This document shows, piece after piece, positions 1 through 8,237 of a DNA stretch of 64,000 bases. Source of the stretch: Aquimarina sp040786285 (GTDB lineage: Bacteria > Bacteroidota > Bacteroidia > Flavobacteriales > Flavobacteriaceae). A program made the translations under genes and the position numbers. Numbering within the stretch: position 1 is the stretch's first letter; each line of letters opens with the position of its first letter. The notes under the pieces were generated by a model. It was not told the DNA's origin and searched no databases. It worked only from the letters and a program-made list of their open reading frames with translations. The DNA is taken from assembly GCF_040786285.1 (NCBI RefSeq), contig NZ_JBFMKQ010000003.1, forward strand, positions 434,001 to 498,000, in the 5' to 3' direction.

Positions 1-354
1 AGGTATTTTGTGGTTGATTGTTTTCAGAATTTCAGGAAGAATTGTTTGCATTATAGAATGAGTAAAGCCTATTCTTATTTCTCCAGCTTCTCCATTATGA
101 ATATGAAGGGTTTGTTTACTAATCCTTTCTAATTGAATCAATAATTTTTTTGATTCTTTTATAAAGTAATATCCAGCAGGAGTTAATTGCACATTACGTT
201 TATCTCTCTTAAACAATACTGCACCAATCTCTTCTTCTAGTTGTTTAATTTGCCTGCTTAATGCAGGTTGAACAATGTTTAATTCTTCAGCAGTACGCGT
301 AAAGTTTAATTTCTCTGATAACACGACTACATTTTTAAGCTGCTGTATATTCAT
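1..354 (-). CDS. LysR-family transcriptional regulator, N-terminal part (cut by window edge)
   Basis: The minus strand from the ATG at 354 is open to the window edge and gives 118 residues, starting MNIQQLKNVVVLSEKLNFTR. Residues 1-60 form a typical LysR winged helix-turn-helix: 'FTRTAEELNIVQPALSRQIK' is the recognition-helix region, followed by 'LEEEIGAVLFKRDKRNVQLT'. The start of the effector-binding domain ('GEIRIGFTHSIMQTILPEIL') is also visible. The gene is transcribed divergently from the PLP decarboxylase at 449 with 94 bp between them, the usual LysR layout in which the regulator controls itself and its neighbour. The ligand cannot be inferred because most of the sensor domain lies outside the window. 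Confidence 0.93.
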   Translation of the reverse strand, partial: MNIQQLKNVVVLSEKLNFTRTAEELNIVQPALSRQIKQLEEEIGAVLFKRDKRNVQLTPAGYYFIKESKKLLIQLERISKQTLHIHNGEAGEIRIGFTHSIMQTILPEILKTINHKIP

Positions 355-448
355 TTAATGCATTTTTGTTATTAATCTATCAAAATTAAGTATTTTTTAT
401 TATAAATAAAGATGATTAATTTTGAATATCAAACAAATTTGGTAGACG
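355..448. promoter_or_regulatory. Divergent promoter region, LysR gene / decarboxylase
   Basis: This 94-bp AT-rich spacer separates two divergent starts. On the plus strand TAATTTTG at 417-424 fits the Bacteroidota -7 consensus TAnnTTTG and sits 25 bp before the decarboxylase ATG. I see no matching TTG about 19 bp upstream, so an activator such as the LysR protein may be needed. The role is inferred from layout only. Confidence 0.4.
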
Positions 449-1894
449 ATGAAAGACGCAATAGTTAATGAAGATGTACTCAAAAAAGCTTATGATCCCT
501 CTGATTTTAGAACACTAGGGCACCAGGTTATTGATTTAATGGCAAATCATATAGAGAAAGTACAAAATGATCAAGAACAACCTGTATTATCATATCAAAA
601 TCCTGAAGATGAGTTAGCCTACTGGAAACAAGATTTTTTATCAAATTCGGATATAAGTGATGTTTTTAAAAATATCTTGGATCATTCAATTAGTGTGCAT
701 CATCCCAGGTATATTGGACATCAAGTATCAGTCCCTGCATTGGTTTCGGGCTTAGCAGGTCTTATGTCTGATTTGCTAAGTAATGGAACAGGGGTATATG
801 AAATGGGAATGGCGTCTAATGCAATAGAGAAAATTGTTACTGACCTTGTAGCAAAAAAAATAGGGTATACATCAAATGCTTCTGGCTTTTTAACTTCGGG
901 AGGGACTTTGGCAAATCTAACGGCATTATTAGCAGCCCGTAAGGCAAAATCGCCTTCGGCGGTATGGGAAGAAGGACATAAAGAAAAACTAGCAGTCATG
1001 GTTTCTGAAGAGGCGCATTACTGTATCGATAGAGCAGCTAGAATTCTTGGTTTTGGTTGCGAGGGAATTATAAAAGTACCTGTAAATAAAAAGTTTAGTA
1101 TAGATACAAATCTGCTAGAGGAATATAAAGATAAAGCAACAGAAAAAGGATTTCATGTAATAGCAATTATTGGTAGCGCATGTTCGACTGCAACCGGATC
1201 ATATGATGATTTAGAAACTCTAGCAGATTTTGCCGAAAAGAATAATCTTTGGTTTCATGTTGATGGAGCACATGGAGCAGGGGTAGTGTTTTCGAAACAA
1301 TATAAATATTTAGTAAACGGAATCGCTCATGCAGATTCGGTAGTTTTAGATTTTCATAAAATGTTAATGACCCCTGCATTAAATACAGGGCTTATTTTTA
1401 AGAAATCTGATGATGCCTATAAAACATTCGAACAGCAAGCACAATATCTATGGGATTCACAACATTCTATTGAGTGGTACAATTCTGGAAAAAGAACATT
1501 TGAATGTACTAAATCAATGATGGCTATAAAGGTATATACCATTCTAAAAACATACGGGGAGGAGATATTTGAGCAAAATATAGACAGATTGTATTCAATG
1601 GCTTTAGTTTTTGCAAAAATCATACAGAAAAGACCAAATTTTGAGCTTGCATTGATGCCTAAAGCTAATATTGTGAATTTTAGATTTATAGATGTAAAAC
1701 AAAGGGATGTTAATACCTTAAATGAACAAATTAGACAAACCCTGATTAGATCTGGTAAGTTTTATATTGTTCAGACTAGAATAGATGGGTGTCTATATTT
1801 GCGAACAACTATTATGAATCCATTGACTCAAGAAGCTGATCTTACATTGCTTTTGGATGAAATAGAGTATATAGCAGGCACATTACTTCCTTAG
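449..1894 (+). CDS. Group II PLP-dependent decarboxylase (aromatic amino acid / diaminobutyrate type)
   Basis: This 481-aa protein has the length and motifs of the group II pyridoxal-phosphate decarboxylases, which remove the alpha-carboxyl of amino acids such as aromatic L-amino acids, glutamate or 2,4-diaminobutyrate. The N-terminal 'HPRYIGHQVSVPALVSGLAG' matches the substrate-site loop. 'SGFLTSGGTLANLTALLAAR' binds the cofactor phosphate, 'WFHVDGAHGAG' holds the PLP-contacting Asp, and 'VVLDFHKMLMTP' contains the Schiff-base Lys at the expected place. It is a cytosolic enzyme. The family cannot be resolved to a substrate by motif alone. The divergent LysR gene suggests regulation by an amino acid or amine. 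The enzyme is intact, with no sign of truncation. Confidence 0.9.
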   Translation: MKDAIVNEDVLKKAYDPSDFRTLGHQVIDLMANHIEKVQNDQEQPVLSYQNPEDELAYWKQDFLSNSDISDVFKNILDHSISVHHPRYIGHQVSVPALVSGLAGLMSDLLSNGTGVYEMGMASNAIEKIVTDLVAKKIGYTSNASGFLTSGGTLANLTALLAARKAKSPSAVWEEGHKEKLAVMVSEEAHYCIDRAARILGFGCEGIIKVPVNKKFSIDTNLLEEYKDKATEKGFHVIAIIGSACSTATGSYDDLETLADFAEKNNLWFHVDGAHGAGVVFSKQYKYLVNGIAHADSVVLDFHKMLMTPALNTGLIFKKSDDAYKTFEQQAQYLWDSQHSIEWYNSGKRTFECTKSMMAIKVYTILKTYGEEIFEQNIDRLYSMALVFAKIIQKRPNFELALMPKANIVNFRFIDVKQRDVNTLNEQIRQTLIRSGKFYIVQTRIDGCLYLRTTIMNPLTQEADLTLLLDEIEYIAGTLLP

Positions 1895-2006
1895 ATTTTA
1901 CATGAAAATAACAAACTATATAGATTTTTAACATTTCATTCACGCAACAAACACTAAAAGTACTTCATCTACAGTTATATATTGGTTAACTAAATAGAAA
2001 CTGAAG

Positions 2007-2417
2007 ATGAAACATCTAACGTACATATTATTTTTTTTAGCACTCTTAGGTTGTAGTAACGATGATGATACTACCGTAACGATTCCTGATATAAATTCAT
2101 CGGGATTAGAAGGAAAATGGAGTTTAGTTGCCGTTACCGGAGGATTTCTGGGTGTCGATCATATTTTTGAAGCTGAAACCATTGTCTGGAATTTTGACGA
2201 GGCCTCTAAAACTATCGATGTTGTTAATAATAATACAGACGATACTTTAGAAGACAGTCTGTCGACGGGGACCTATAATTACTCAATACAAACAATTGAA
2301 GGTAATCAAGAATTGATTGTTAATGAAATTAGTATAGGTAACATTAAGCTGATCAATAATAAGTTTACTATTGACGAACAATTTAGAGATGGTTTCCTTT
2401 TTTCGTTTCAGCGTTAA
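2007..2417 (+). CDS. Lipocalin-like surface lipoprotein
   Basis: This 136-aa protein begins with a short hydrophobic signal ending in a lipobox, 'FLALLGCSNDDDTTV'. The acidic residues just after the lipidated Cys resemble the lipoprotein export signal that sends Bacteroidota lipoproteins to the cell surface. The mature part 'GLEGKWSLVAVTGG' followed by short beta strands and the ending 'DGFLFSFQR' is the usual shape of small lipocalin-like proteins. Function is unknown. A related gene with the same 'CSNDDDTTV' start lies at 7808, so the two are probably paralogues. A strong hairpin terminator follows. Confidence 0.8.
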   Translation: MKHLTYILFFLALLGCSNDDDTTVTIPDINSSGLEGKWSLVAVTGGFLGVDHIFEAETIVWNFDEASKTIDVVNNNTDDTLEDSLSTGTYNYSIQTIEGNQELIVNEISIGNIKLINNKFTIDEQFRDGFLFSFQR

Positions 2418-2433
2418 ATAAAATCAAAATAAT

Positions 2434-2466
2434 AGACCTCACGGGTTTTAGTAACCTGTGAGGTCT
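2434..2466. terminator. Bidirectional hairpin terminator
   Basis: A 14-bp inverted repeat (2434-2447 with 2453-2466, one G-T pair, 5-nt loop) lies between the convergent genes ending at 2417 (+) and 2489 (-). The T-rich stretch after it on the plus strand is short. Confidence 0.75.
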
Positions 2467-2488
2467 TATCTTTAAATTGTTGGATGCA

Positions 2489-4360
2489 TTAAAGATTTAT
2501 TCGTTTATATTTTGGGTATTTTACCTGATATGAAAATTGTTTCTCTGTTTTTTGATTTGAAGAGATATTTAATTTCCATTTCATAATACCGGTTTTGTGA
2601 TCATATTTTGAGTCAGAAGTATTGATATCGTCTAATTTAATCTCTTTGTTTTGAGACATCGGGATACGATCTTCGAGAGTAATTAATATCGGGCTTTGTT
2701 TATTGTTTTTAATACTAATCTTATAACCACGATTTATGATTCGATTACTACCTGTAAACGATTTACTTTTAAAATCATCTAATTGTTCACGTTGTACTAC
2801 AATATTTGGATCTATACCCAAAGATATGGTAAGGCTATCTGTAGTTGCCAAAGGATCAATATTGGTTTTACCGGCGTAACTTCCTTCAAAGTAAATATTG
2901 GCTTCGCCGGCAAGTAGATTAAATTGTTCCCAATTTCCTAATTTTGCGGTCAGAAATACATTTTCATTAAGCTCTGGAGCAGCGTAGTGTCTATAGTCGG
3001 CATTCATATCAAAATTGTCAATTTCTATGGCAGTAATATCTGCATTAGAATTAATACTGTATTTCTTTTTGATTTTAAATCGGGTATTGGTTACACCTTC
3101 TTCTTTAGTTTCAACGATTTGACTATAGTCGGCTTTTTCTATAGCTTTTTTTCTACTGTAAGTCGAAGAACTTCTCCTGGACCCTAAACTATATCCTGAT
3201 ACAATTACTTCTTCTAATTGAGCGGTATCTTCTTCTAATTTTATATTCATTAGTGATGAATAGATAGGAACTTCTTGGCTTGCGAATCCTACATAGGAGA
3301 AAGAGAGCTCTCTTCCGGTTTGAATGTTTAGTGTGTATCTTCCATTAAAATCAGTAACCACTCCATTCGAGGTTCCTTTTTCTATTACGTTTACACCGGG
3401 TAAAGGTTGGCCATTTTGGTGGCTAATGATTCCGCTAACTTTTCGTACCGTTGGATTATATTTATACGAATATCTCTTGGTTGGATAATTGCTTCTATAA
3501 CCACCGTATGTAAAGTTTAGATATTTAGTGCTTAGATTGGGTTTAATAGTATTAGTATTAGGGTCACCAGTGGATAAGACGATTTTTACATTCTTCCAAT
3601 CGGTACCGGTTTGTTGATAAACATTAGCTTTATATGCTATGTTTAGAGGGGATTCTGTACTATTTGATTTAATATCATATAGAGGAAACCATCCCGCATT
3701 TGATACAGTATAACGTATCTCTAGCAACAGGTTAGTCATACTAGGAGTATCCAGTTTTAGTTTGATTTCTCCACGTCTTTCTTTAGTTTGATCATCTAAT
3801 GTATCAATTTGATTGGTAAAATCTTTGATGGTATCATCTATCAGGTTTATCTTTTGAGTAATTGTATACGTTTCATTTTGAATTTCTATTGATCTTTCCC
3901 TATAATATGCAGAAATTTGTTTTACTTTTTCTAGTGAGAGTTCTGTGTTATCACTACTTATACGTTGGTTATTATCTAAGACTTTTTTTTCTTGACTAAG
4001 TCCAGAGAGTATATTCTCTAACCTGTTTTTCTTCAATAGTAAATCTTCTAATTGATTTCGTAATGATGTTAGCTCTTCAGAATCTTTTTTCTTTTCAAGA
4101 TAATCGATATTAAAGTTTATCGATAGGATAGAAGTATTCTTTAAGCCCGAAACTTGTATACTGTTTTCATCAATATTTGGAGATAGGTTAGCGAGCAAAA
4201 TTTCGTTAACACCAGATGTAAGATTTATCTGAGCTGTTCTTTTGATCTGTGCCCCTGTAAGATATACAGTTACTTCTTGGATAACAGAAGGTGTTTTCTT
4301 TTCAGAATTCGCTGATGCCATCATAGAAAGCAACAAAAAGAGTAGGGTATATGTTCTCAT
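2489..4360 (-). CDS. DUF4139 (MuiA-like) protein with inserted carboxypeptidase-D regulatory domain
   Basis: This 623-aa exported protein has an N-terminal signal peptide (MRTYTLLFLLLSMMASANS). A DUF4140-like domain ('EVTVYLTGAQIKRTAQINL') comes next, then a coiled-coil segment around residues 80-190, and then a DUF4139 beta domain that starts near 'RYTVSNAGWFPLYDIK'. This domain is interrupted around residues 305-385 by a carboxypeptidase-D regulatory-like domain ('VSGIISHQNGQPLPGVNVIE', 'GVVTDFNGRYTL', 'LSFSYVGF'). The insertion ends in 'LEEVIVSGY', the same hinge sequence that precedes the plug in SusC-type TonB receptors. DUF4139 then resumes to 'KQFSYQVKYP'. The family is periplasmic or envelope-associated and of unknown function (the 'mucoidy inhibitor' name is historical). 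Confidence 0.85.
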   Translation of the reverse strand: MRTYTLLFLLLSMMASANSEKKTPSVIQEVTVYLTGAQIKRTAQINLTSGVNEILLANLSPNIDENSIQVSGLKNTSILSINFNIDYLEKKKDSEELTSLRNQLEDLLLKKNRLENILSGLSQEKKVLDNNQRISSDNTELSLEKVKQISAYYRERSIEIQNETYTITQKINLIDDTIKDFTNQIDTLDDQTKERRGEIKLKLDTPSMTNLLLEIRYTVSNAGWFPLYDIKSNSTESPLNIAYKANVYQQTGTDWKNVKIVLSTGDPNTNTIKPNLSTKYLNFTYGGYRSNYPTKRYSYKYNPTVRKVSGIISHQNGQPLPGVNVIEKGTSNGVVTDFNGRYTLNIQTGRELSFSYVGFASQEVPIYSSLMNIKLEEDTAQLEEVIVSGYSLGSRRSSSTYSRKKAIEKADYSQIVETKEEGVTNTRFKIKKKYSINSNADITAIEIDNFDMNADYRHYAAPELNENVFLTAKLGNWEQFNLLAGEANIYFEGSYAGKTNIDPLATTDSLTISLGIDPNIVVQREQLDDFKSKSFTGSNRIINRGYKISIKNNKQSPILITLEDRIPMSQNKEIKLDDINTSDSKYDHKTGIMKWKLNISSNQKTEKQFSYQVKYPKYKRINL

Positions 4361-4483
4361 AATACAATAGTTTTTAGTTACTACGCTAATGTATATTGCC
4401 TTTGTATCTCATAAAACCAGAAATGAGCAAAGTGGTATTTTGATTGAGTAAACAGATATATATCATCATAAAATACAATCAAT

Positions 4484-4553
4484 AGGGGGAAAAACCCCTT
4501 TTGATTTATAGGTAAACTCCCCTTACGTCGTATACTACTTATACATACTTTTG
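4484..4553 (+). promoter_or_regulatory. Candidate activator-type promoter of the micro-peptide gene
   Basis: TACTTTTG at 4546-4553 fits the TAnnTTTG -7 box. In place of a -33 TTG there is GGTAAACTCCCC at 4511-4522, preceded by an AGGGG/CCCC inverted repeat (4484-4499). A similar CCCC...GGTAAATCCCC arrangement occurs at 61137-61162, which suggests a shared activator. That is inference from two copies. Confidence 0.45.
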
Positions 4554-4591
4554 AAGTATCACTTTATCACACTAATAAACACTCACAAACC

Positions 4592-4780
4592 ATGAAACAA
4601 TTTATACTACCATTATCTCTTATCTCTTTTGCAGTGATATGTCTTAGTATTGTACATATTGATAATGTAAATAAACTTGAATCTCAATCAGATGAGTTAA
4701 GAAAAAAACAGCAAACAGAGGTACATATGGAAAATCAGGTAAATCATTCTATTACTGCAGACATTCCAGATACTAAATGA
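4592..4780 (+). CDS. Membrane-anchored micro-peptide, 62 aa (paralogue 1)
   Basis: This short protein starts with a hydrophobic segment (MKQFILPLSLISFAVICLSI) followed by a charged tail rich in Glu, Gln and Lys. It is probably a single-span inner-membrane peptide or a very short secreted peptide. The 50-aa ORF at 4959 encodes a clear relative: both begin MKQF[IL][LI]P, share [ST][IF]VHIDN[VM]NK around residues 19-29, and then diverge. Having two related copies in tandem is the main argument that both are translated. Function is unknown. I do not recognise a family. Confidence 0.65.
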   Translation: MKQFILPLSLISFAVICLSIVHIDNVNKLESQSDELRKKQQTEVHMENQVNHSITADIPDTK

Positions 4781-4958
4781 AGTGCAAAAATTGATTCAAT
4801 TGCTATTGATCAATAAAAAGGACTTAACGAATTCTAATTGATTAACTACGAATTCTAAAAAGTTGTTGGGGGCAATATCCATATGTCATTACTTTTATAC
4901 CGTAATATAGATATGGTTTTTTTGCCTCAAATCAAATTAAATCAAAAAAAGTAATTGT

Positions 4959-5111
4959 ATGAAACAATTTTTAATACCTATAGCATTACTTTGTTTTACA
5001 ATGGCTTGTTTAACTTTTGTACATATTGATAATATGAACAAAATAAGTAAAGAGAATATAGTTTTAGAAATACAGGATGTAAATATGGATTCTAAATCTA
5101 CACCACAATAA
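4959..5111 (+). CDS. Membrane-anchored micro-peptide, 50 aa (paralogue 2)
   Basis: The ORF from ATG 4959 to TAA 5111 encodes 50 residues, starting MKQFLIPIALLCFTMACLTF and continuing with VHIDNMNK. It aligns without gaps over the first 28 residues with the 62-aa peptide encoded just upstream, but its tail is shorter. A Cys at residue 17 could in principle be a lipobox ('FTMAC'), which the first copy does not clearly share. It is too short for most gene finders. Overlap with a 67-codon minus-strand frame is ignored because that frame has no recognisable content. Confidence 0.6.
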   Translation: MKQFLIPIALLCFTMACLTFVHIDNMNKISKENIVLEIQDVNMDSKSTPQ

Positions 5112-5136
5112 ATAGATAGAGATAGTTCAATGCTGA

Positions 5137-5556
5137 TCAATTTTTTTGATCAATAAAAAGGGCTTTAAGTTCTGGGGTGGGAATCATACAGGTTTCTTTT
5201 TTGCCAAACCATGTATACCTGTTCTTGGCAATGATATCATAAATCCAATCTCTTAAAAATCTCGGTAAAATAAAAAAAACAGAAAGTAAAGGATAAATAC
5301 CCGACAGCTGCTTTGCAATTTGCAAAGCAGCTGTTGATTTATGGTAATAAGCTACCGAAGGGTCTATTAATAGTATAGAATCTATTTTTGACGTATCTAT
5401 ACTTCTTTCGGCAATCATTTTTTTACCAACTTCACTTTGTAAAGATGCATAACGAAATATATCTTTTTTATCACGTTTAATAACAAAATTTATGGCGCTA
5501 TTGCACAGGTTGCATACACCATCAAACAAGATAATTTTTTTTCCTTCTTGAATCAT
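5137..5556 (-). CDS. DCC-family thiol-disulfide oxidoreductase-like protein (DUF393)
   Basis: This 139-aa protein carries the family signature near its N terminus: 'ILFDGVCNLCNSAINFVIKR', with the two cysteines in a CxxC arrangement. The second family region is 'FRYASLQSEVGKKM'. The family is predicted to have a thioredoxin-like fold and act on thiols, but substrates are mostly unknown. The C-terminal 'YPLLSVFFILPRFLRDWIYD' and 'NRYTWFGKK' are also typical. The length is normal. It stands alone, 58 bp downstream of the reductase gene at 5615 on the same strand, and may be cotranscribed with it. Confidence 0.88.
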   Translation of the reverse strand: MIQEGKKIILFDGVCNLCNSAINFVIKRDKKDIFRYASLQSEVGKKMIAERSIDTSKIDSILLIDPSVAYYHKSTAALQIAKQLSGIYPLLSVFFILPRFLRDWIYDIIAKNRYTWFGKKETCMIPTPELKALFIDQKN

Positions 5557-5614
5557 AAGGCAAAGATAACATGAATTATGAGTAGTTAATAACCAATTAT
5601 GAGTTCATTAAGAA

Positions 5615-6430
5615 TCACTTTACTATTACAGAATTGATTACTTGTTGGGTGGTAATATGAAGATTTTTTGGTAGTTTATTATCTCTGGGTAATACCGCAA
5701 GATAACGGTCATTATTAGAATCATAAACCTGTTTAAAAACAGCGTCTTGAAGCTGTAGCATGTCACAAACCTCTTTAATGAGATCTAGATGATAGATAAG
5801 GTCTGTACTTCCTAAATGAAAAATTCCTTTTTTGCCACGATTTATAATATAATGTATTTGCTGGGTTAATTTTAATATGCTGGTCACATTAATAATTACA
5901 TTAGGAAAAACTTCTATTGGGGCTTTTAAATCATGAAGTGTTCTAAGCTCCTGTACTCTTGGACTTGCAGCACCAAATACCATGGGTACTCTTACTATAA
6001 CATACTTATTTGCTGGTAGTCTCATCAATGCATTTTCAATTTTAATTTTTAACCTCCCAAAAACACTTTCACTAAGTGTTTTATCGTATTCATAAGATGG
6101 GTAGTTACTAAAAGAATCAAATACATTAGCACTAGAGATAAACAACAATCGGCATCTATGTTTTTTAATCCAATTAATCATGCGTTGATGTGCATCTAAT
6201 TGCGAATTAAAATTACCTCTTAGCGCAGAGATAATAAAAGTAGGTTTTAAATTATCAAGTAAGATAGAGATATCTTCAGTTTCCATATCATACTGAAAGA
6301 ACTTTTGGTTTTTTTCAAAAAAAGCATTGTCGGTATAATATGTGCCATAGGTATCAAAATAGGAGTTTAGCTCTTTGTAAAGGGCATTTCCTATAAAACC
6401 ACTGGCGCCTATGATGAGAATTTTTTTCAA
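5615..6430 (-). CDS. NAD(P)-dependent RmlD-like reductase / sugar-nucleotide-binding SDR
   Basis: This 271-aa protein has an extended short-chain dehydrogenase fold. 'ILIIGASGFIGNALYKEL' is the N-terminal GxxGxxG nucleotide-binding loop. 'FISALRGNFNSQLDAHQRMI' and 'LLFISSANVFD' match the cofactor-binding strand after it, and a YxxxK motif is visible as 'YEYDK'. It resembles dTDP-4-dehydrorhamnose reductases, but no rhamnose genes are nearby, so the substrate is unknown. The gene lies downstream of gcvT on the same strand with 84 bp between them. Confidence 0.8.
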   Translation of the reverse strand: MKKILIIGASGFIGNALYKELNSYFDTYGTYYTDNAFFEKNQKFFQYDMETEDISILLDNLKPTFIISALRGNFNSQLDAHQRMINWIKKHRCRLLFISSANVFDSFSNYPSYEYDKTLSESVFGRLKIKIENALMRLPANKYVIVRVPMVFGAASPRVQELRTLHDLKAPIEVFPNVIINVTSILKLTQQIHYIINRGKKGIFHLGSTDLIYHLDLIKEVCDMLQLQDAVFKQVYDSNNDRYLAVLPRDNKLPKNLHITTQQVINSVIVK

Positions 6431-6514
6431 TTATAATGTATTCTAAAAAAAATTAAGTTTCAAAAATTACATATGTAACCTTGAAACTTAACTATACCAT
6501 TTTTATTGTTAAAA

Positions 6515-7597
6515 TTACCCTTTATAGAAAGGTAATTTTACTACCGTAGCCGGAATTGCTTTTTTTCTAACCTGAATATAAATTTTGCTCCCTGGTTTTG
6601 CAAAAACTGGAGGCACATACCCTAATCCAATACCTTTTCCTAAAGAAGGAGACATGGTACCCGAAGTAACGATCCCAATTGTATTGCCATTACCGTCTAC
6701 AATATCATAATCATGACGCGGTATACCACGTTCATCAAGCTCGAAACCTATTAGTTTTCGTTTTGCTCCATGTTCTTTTTCTTTTGCTAAGGCATCTGCA
6801 TTAATAAAATCCTTAGAAAATTTGGTGACCCATCCCAATCCAGCTTCGATAGGAGAGGTGGAGTCGTTGATATCATTACCATATAGGCAATACCCCATTT
6901 CTAATCGCAAGGTATCCCTTGCCGCCAACCCAATAGGTTTGATATCAAAATCTGATCCAGCTTCAAAAATCTTATCCCATATCTGTTGTACTTCGGTGTT
7001 CTTGCAATAGATTTCAAAACCACCACTTCCAGTATAACCAGTAGCCGAGATAATTACATGCTCGATGCCAGCAAAATCTGCCACTTCAAAAGTGTAAAAT
7101 TTCAAAGCTTCAAGGTCAATCGATGTTAAAGATTGCATGGCCGCTGCGGCTTTAGGTCCTTGTATTGCCAACAAAGAATATTCATCAGACAAGTCACGCA
7201 TATCTGCATCCATAGTATTATGTGAACTAATCCAATCCCAATCTTTTTTGATATTTGATGCATTAACCACCATTAGATATTTTTCGTCTGCAACCTTGTA
7301 AACAATTAAGTCATCTACAATTCCACCTTTATCATTTGGTAAACAACTGTATTGTGCTTTTCCGTCTATTAATTTTGAAGCATCATTAGAGGTTACTTTT
7401 TGTATTAAATCTAATGCCTTAGGTCCGGTAATGAGAAATTCTCCCATATGCGAAACATCAAAAACACCTACTCCTTTACGAACAGTTTCATGTTCTATAT
7501 TTACGCCTTCATAAGATACAGGCATATTAAACCCTGCAAAGGGCACAATCTTAGCGCCAAGGGCAATGTGAGTTTCGGTTAAAGCGGTGTTTTTCAT
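6515..7597 (-). CDS. gcvT: Glycine cleavage system T protein (aminomethyltransferase)
   Basis: This is the T protein of the glycine cleavage complex. It moves the methylene group from the aminomethyl-lipoyl arm of H protein to tetrahydrofolate and releases ammonia. I start it at ATG 7597 (MKNTALTETHIALGAKIVPF), giving 360 aa, because the 34 extra upstream codons have no family similarity. Visible signatures are 'GVGVFDVSHMGEFLITGPKA', 'TGYTGSGGFEIY' and 'LGLAARDTLRLEMGYCLYGN' in slightly variant form ('IGLAARDTLRLEMGYCLYGN'), and the C-terminal barrel 'RGIPRHDYDIVDG'. It is complete. The other gcv genes are not in the window, which is common in Bacteroidota. Confidence 0.96.
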   Translation of the reverse strand: MKNTALTETHIALGAKIVPFAGFNMPVSYEGVNIEHETVRKGVGVFDVSHMGEFLITGPKALDLIQKVTSNDASKLIDGKAQYSCLPNDKGGIVDDLIVYKVADEKYLMVVNASNIKKDWDWISSHNTMDADMRDLSDEYSLLAIQGPKAAAAMQSLTSIDLEALKFYTFEVADFAGIEHVIISATGYTGSGGFEIYCKNTEVQQIWDKIFEAGSDFDIKPIGLAARDTLRLEMGYCLYGNDINDSTSPIEAGLGWVTKFSKDFINADALAKEKEHGAKRKLIGFELDERGIPRHDYDIVDGNGNTIGIVTSGTMSPSLGKGIGLGYVPPVFAKPGSKIYIQVRKKAIPATVVKLPFYKG

Positions 7598-7807
7598 TGT
7601 ATGAATGGTTATCAAATTGACGCCGAAAGTAAAAAACTTTGAGTAGCTATACAATGCTTTTTTGTTATAATCTTGATAAATTATCAGTACACAGGACATA
7701 TATGCAGTACATTATTAAAGAATTCATAATAATATGAAGCAGAATTACTATTTTGTGATAAAGCAACCTTTTCTATAAAACCTAATCTTTTAATAAAGGG
7801 ATTAATT

Positions 7808-8215
7808 ATGAAAATATATATTGGGTTTTTTATATGTTTTATTGGACTAGTTTCCTGTTCTAATGATGATGATACCACAGTGGTCATGAATACTGATTTA
7901 ATAGGAAAATGGCAATTGATAGAACAGTTGGTGGATCCAGGTGATGGTAGTGGCACATTTCAACCTGTGGATAGTCAACTTACAATAGAATTTTTTGATA
8001 ATGGCACTGTGATTTCGACAAATGGGTCATTATGCAACATGTTTACGGTGTCACAAGATATAAGTTCAGGCACTTTTTCTCTAGATAATAATACGATCAA
8101 CATTGGTTGTGATGATGACGTGATTACCATTTTTTTTGAAAAGAATGGTTCAGAGCTTATTCTTAATTTTATTTGTATCGAAGCTTGTGCTCAGAAGTAT
8201 AAGAAAGTGCTGTGA
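7808..8215 (+). CDS. Lipocalin-like surface lipoprotein
   Basis: This 135-aa lipoprotein has a signal ending in 'GLVSCSNDDDTTVV'; the acid-rich segment behind the lipidated Cys suggests surface export. The mature domain reads 'DLIGKWQLIEQLVDPGDGSG', then 'LTIEFFDNGTVISTNG' and 'CIEACAQKYKK', the pattern of flavobacterial lipocalin-like lipoproteins. Four cysteines in the mature part (in SLCNMF, IGCDDD, FICIEAC) could form disulfides. It is a probable paralogue of the gene at 2007. Function is unknown. It is convergent with the DUF1704 gene. Confidence 0.78.
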   Translation: MKIYIGFFICFIGLVSCSNDDDTTVVMNTDLIGKWQLIEQLVDPGDGSGTFQPVDSQLTIEFFDNGTVISTNGSLCNMFTVSQDISSGTFSLDNNTINIGCDDDVITIFFEKNGSELILNFICIEACAQKYKKVL

Positions 8216-8217
8216 TA

Positions 8218-8237
8218 TTGAAATACCGTTATTTCAA
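8218..8237. terminator. Weak hairpin between convergent genes
   Basis: An 8-bp perfect inverted repeat (8218-8225 with 8230-8237) sits just after the stop at 8215 (+) and includes the stop of the minus-strand gene. It has no T-tract, so this is only a possible terminator. Confidence 0.35.

Noticed and set aside
4937..5140. 67-codon minus-strand frame over the second micro-peptide
   Set aside because: No recognisable content; the plus-strand ORF has a clear tandem paralogue and a hydrophobic start.
7598..7699. N-terminal extension of gcvT from 7699
   Set aside because: The extra 34 residues have no family match, and GcvT proteins start near MKNTALTETH.
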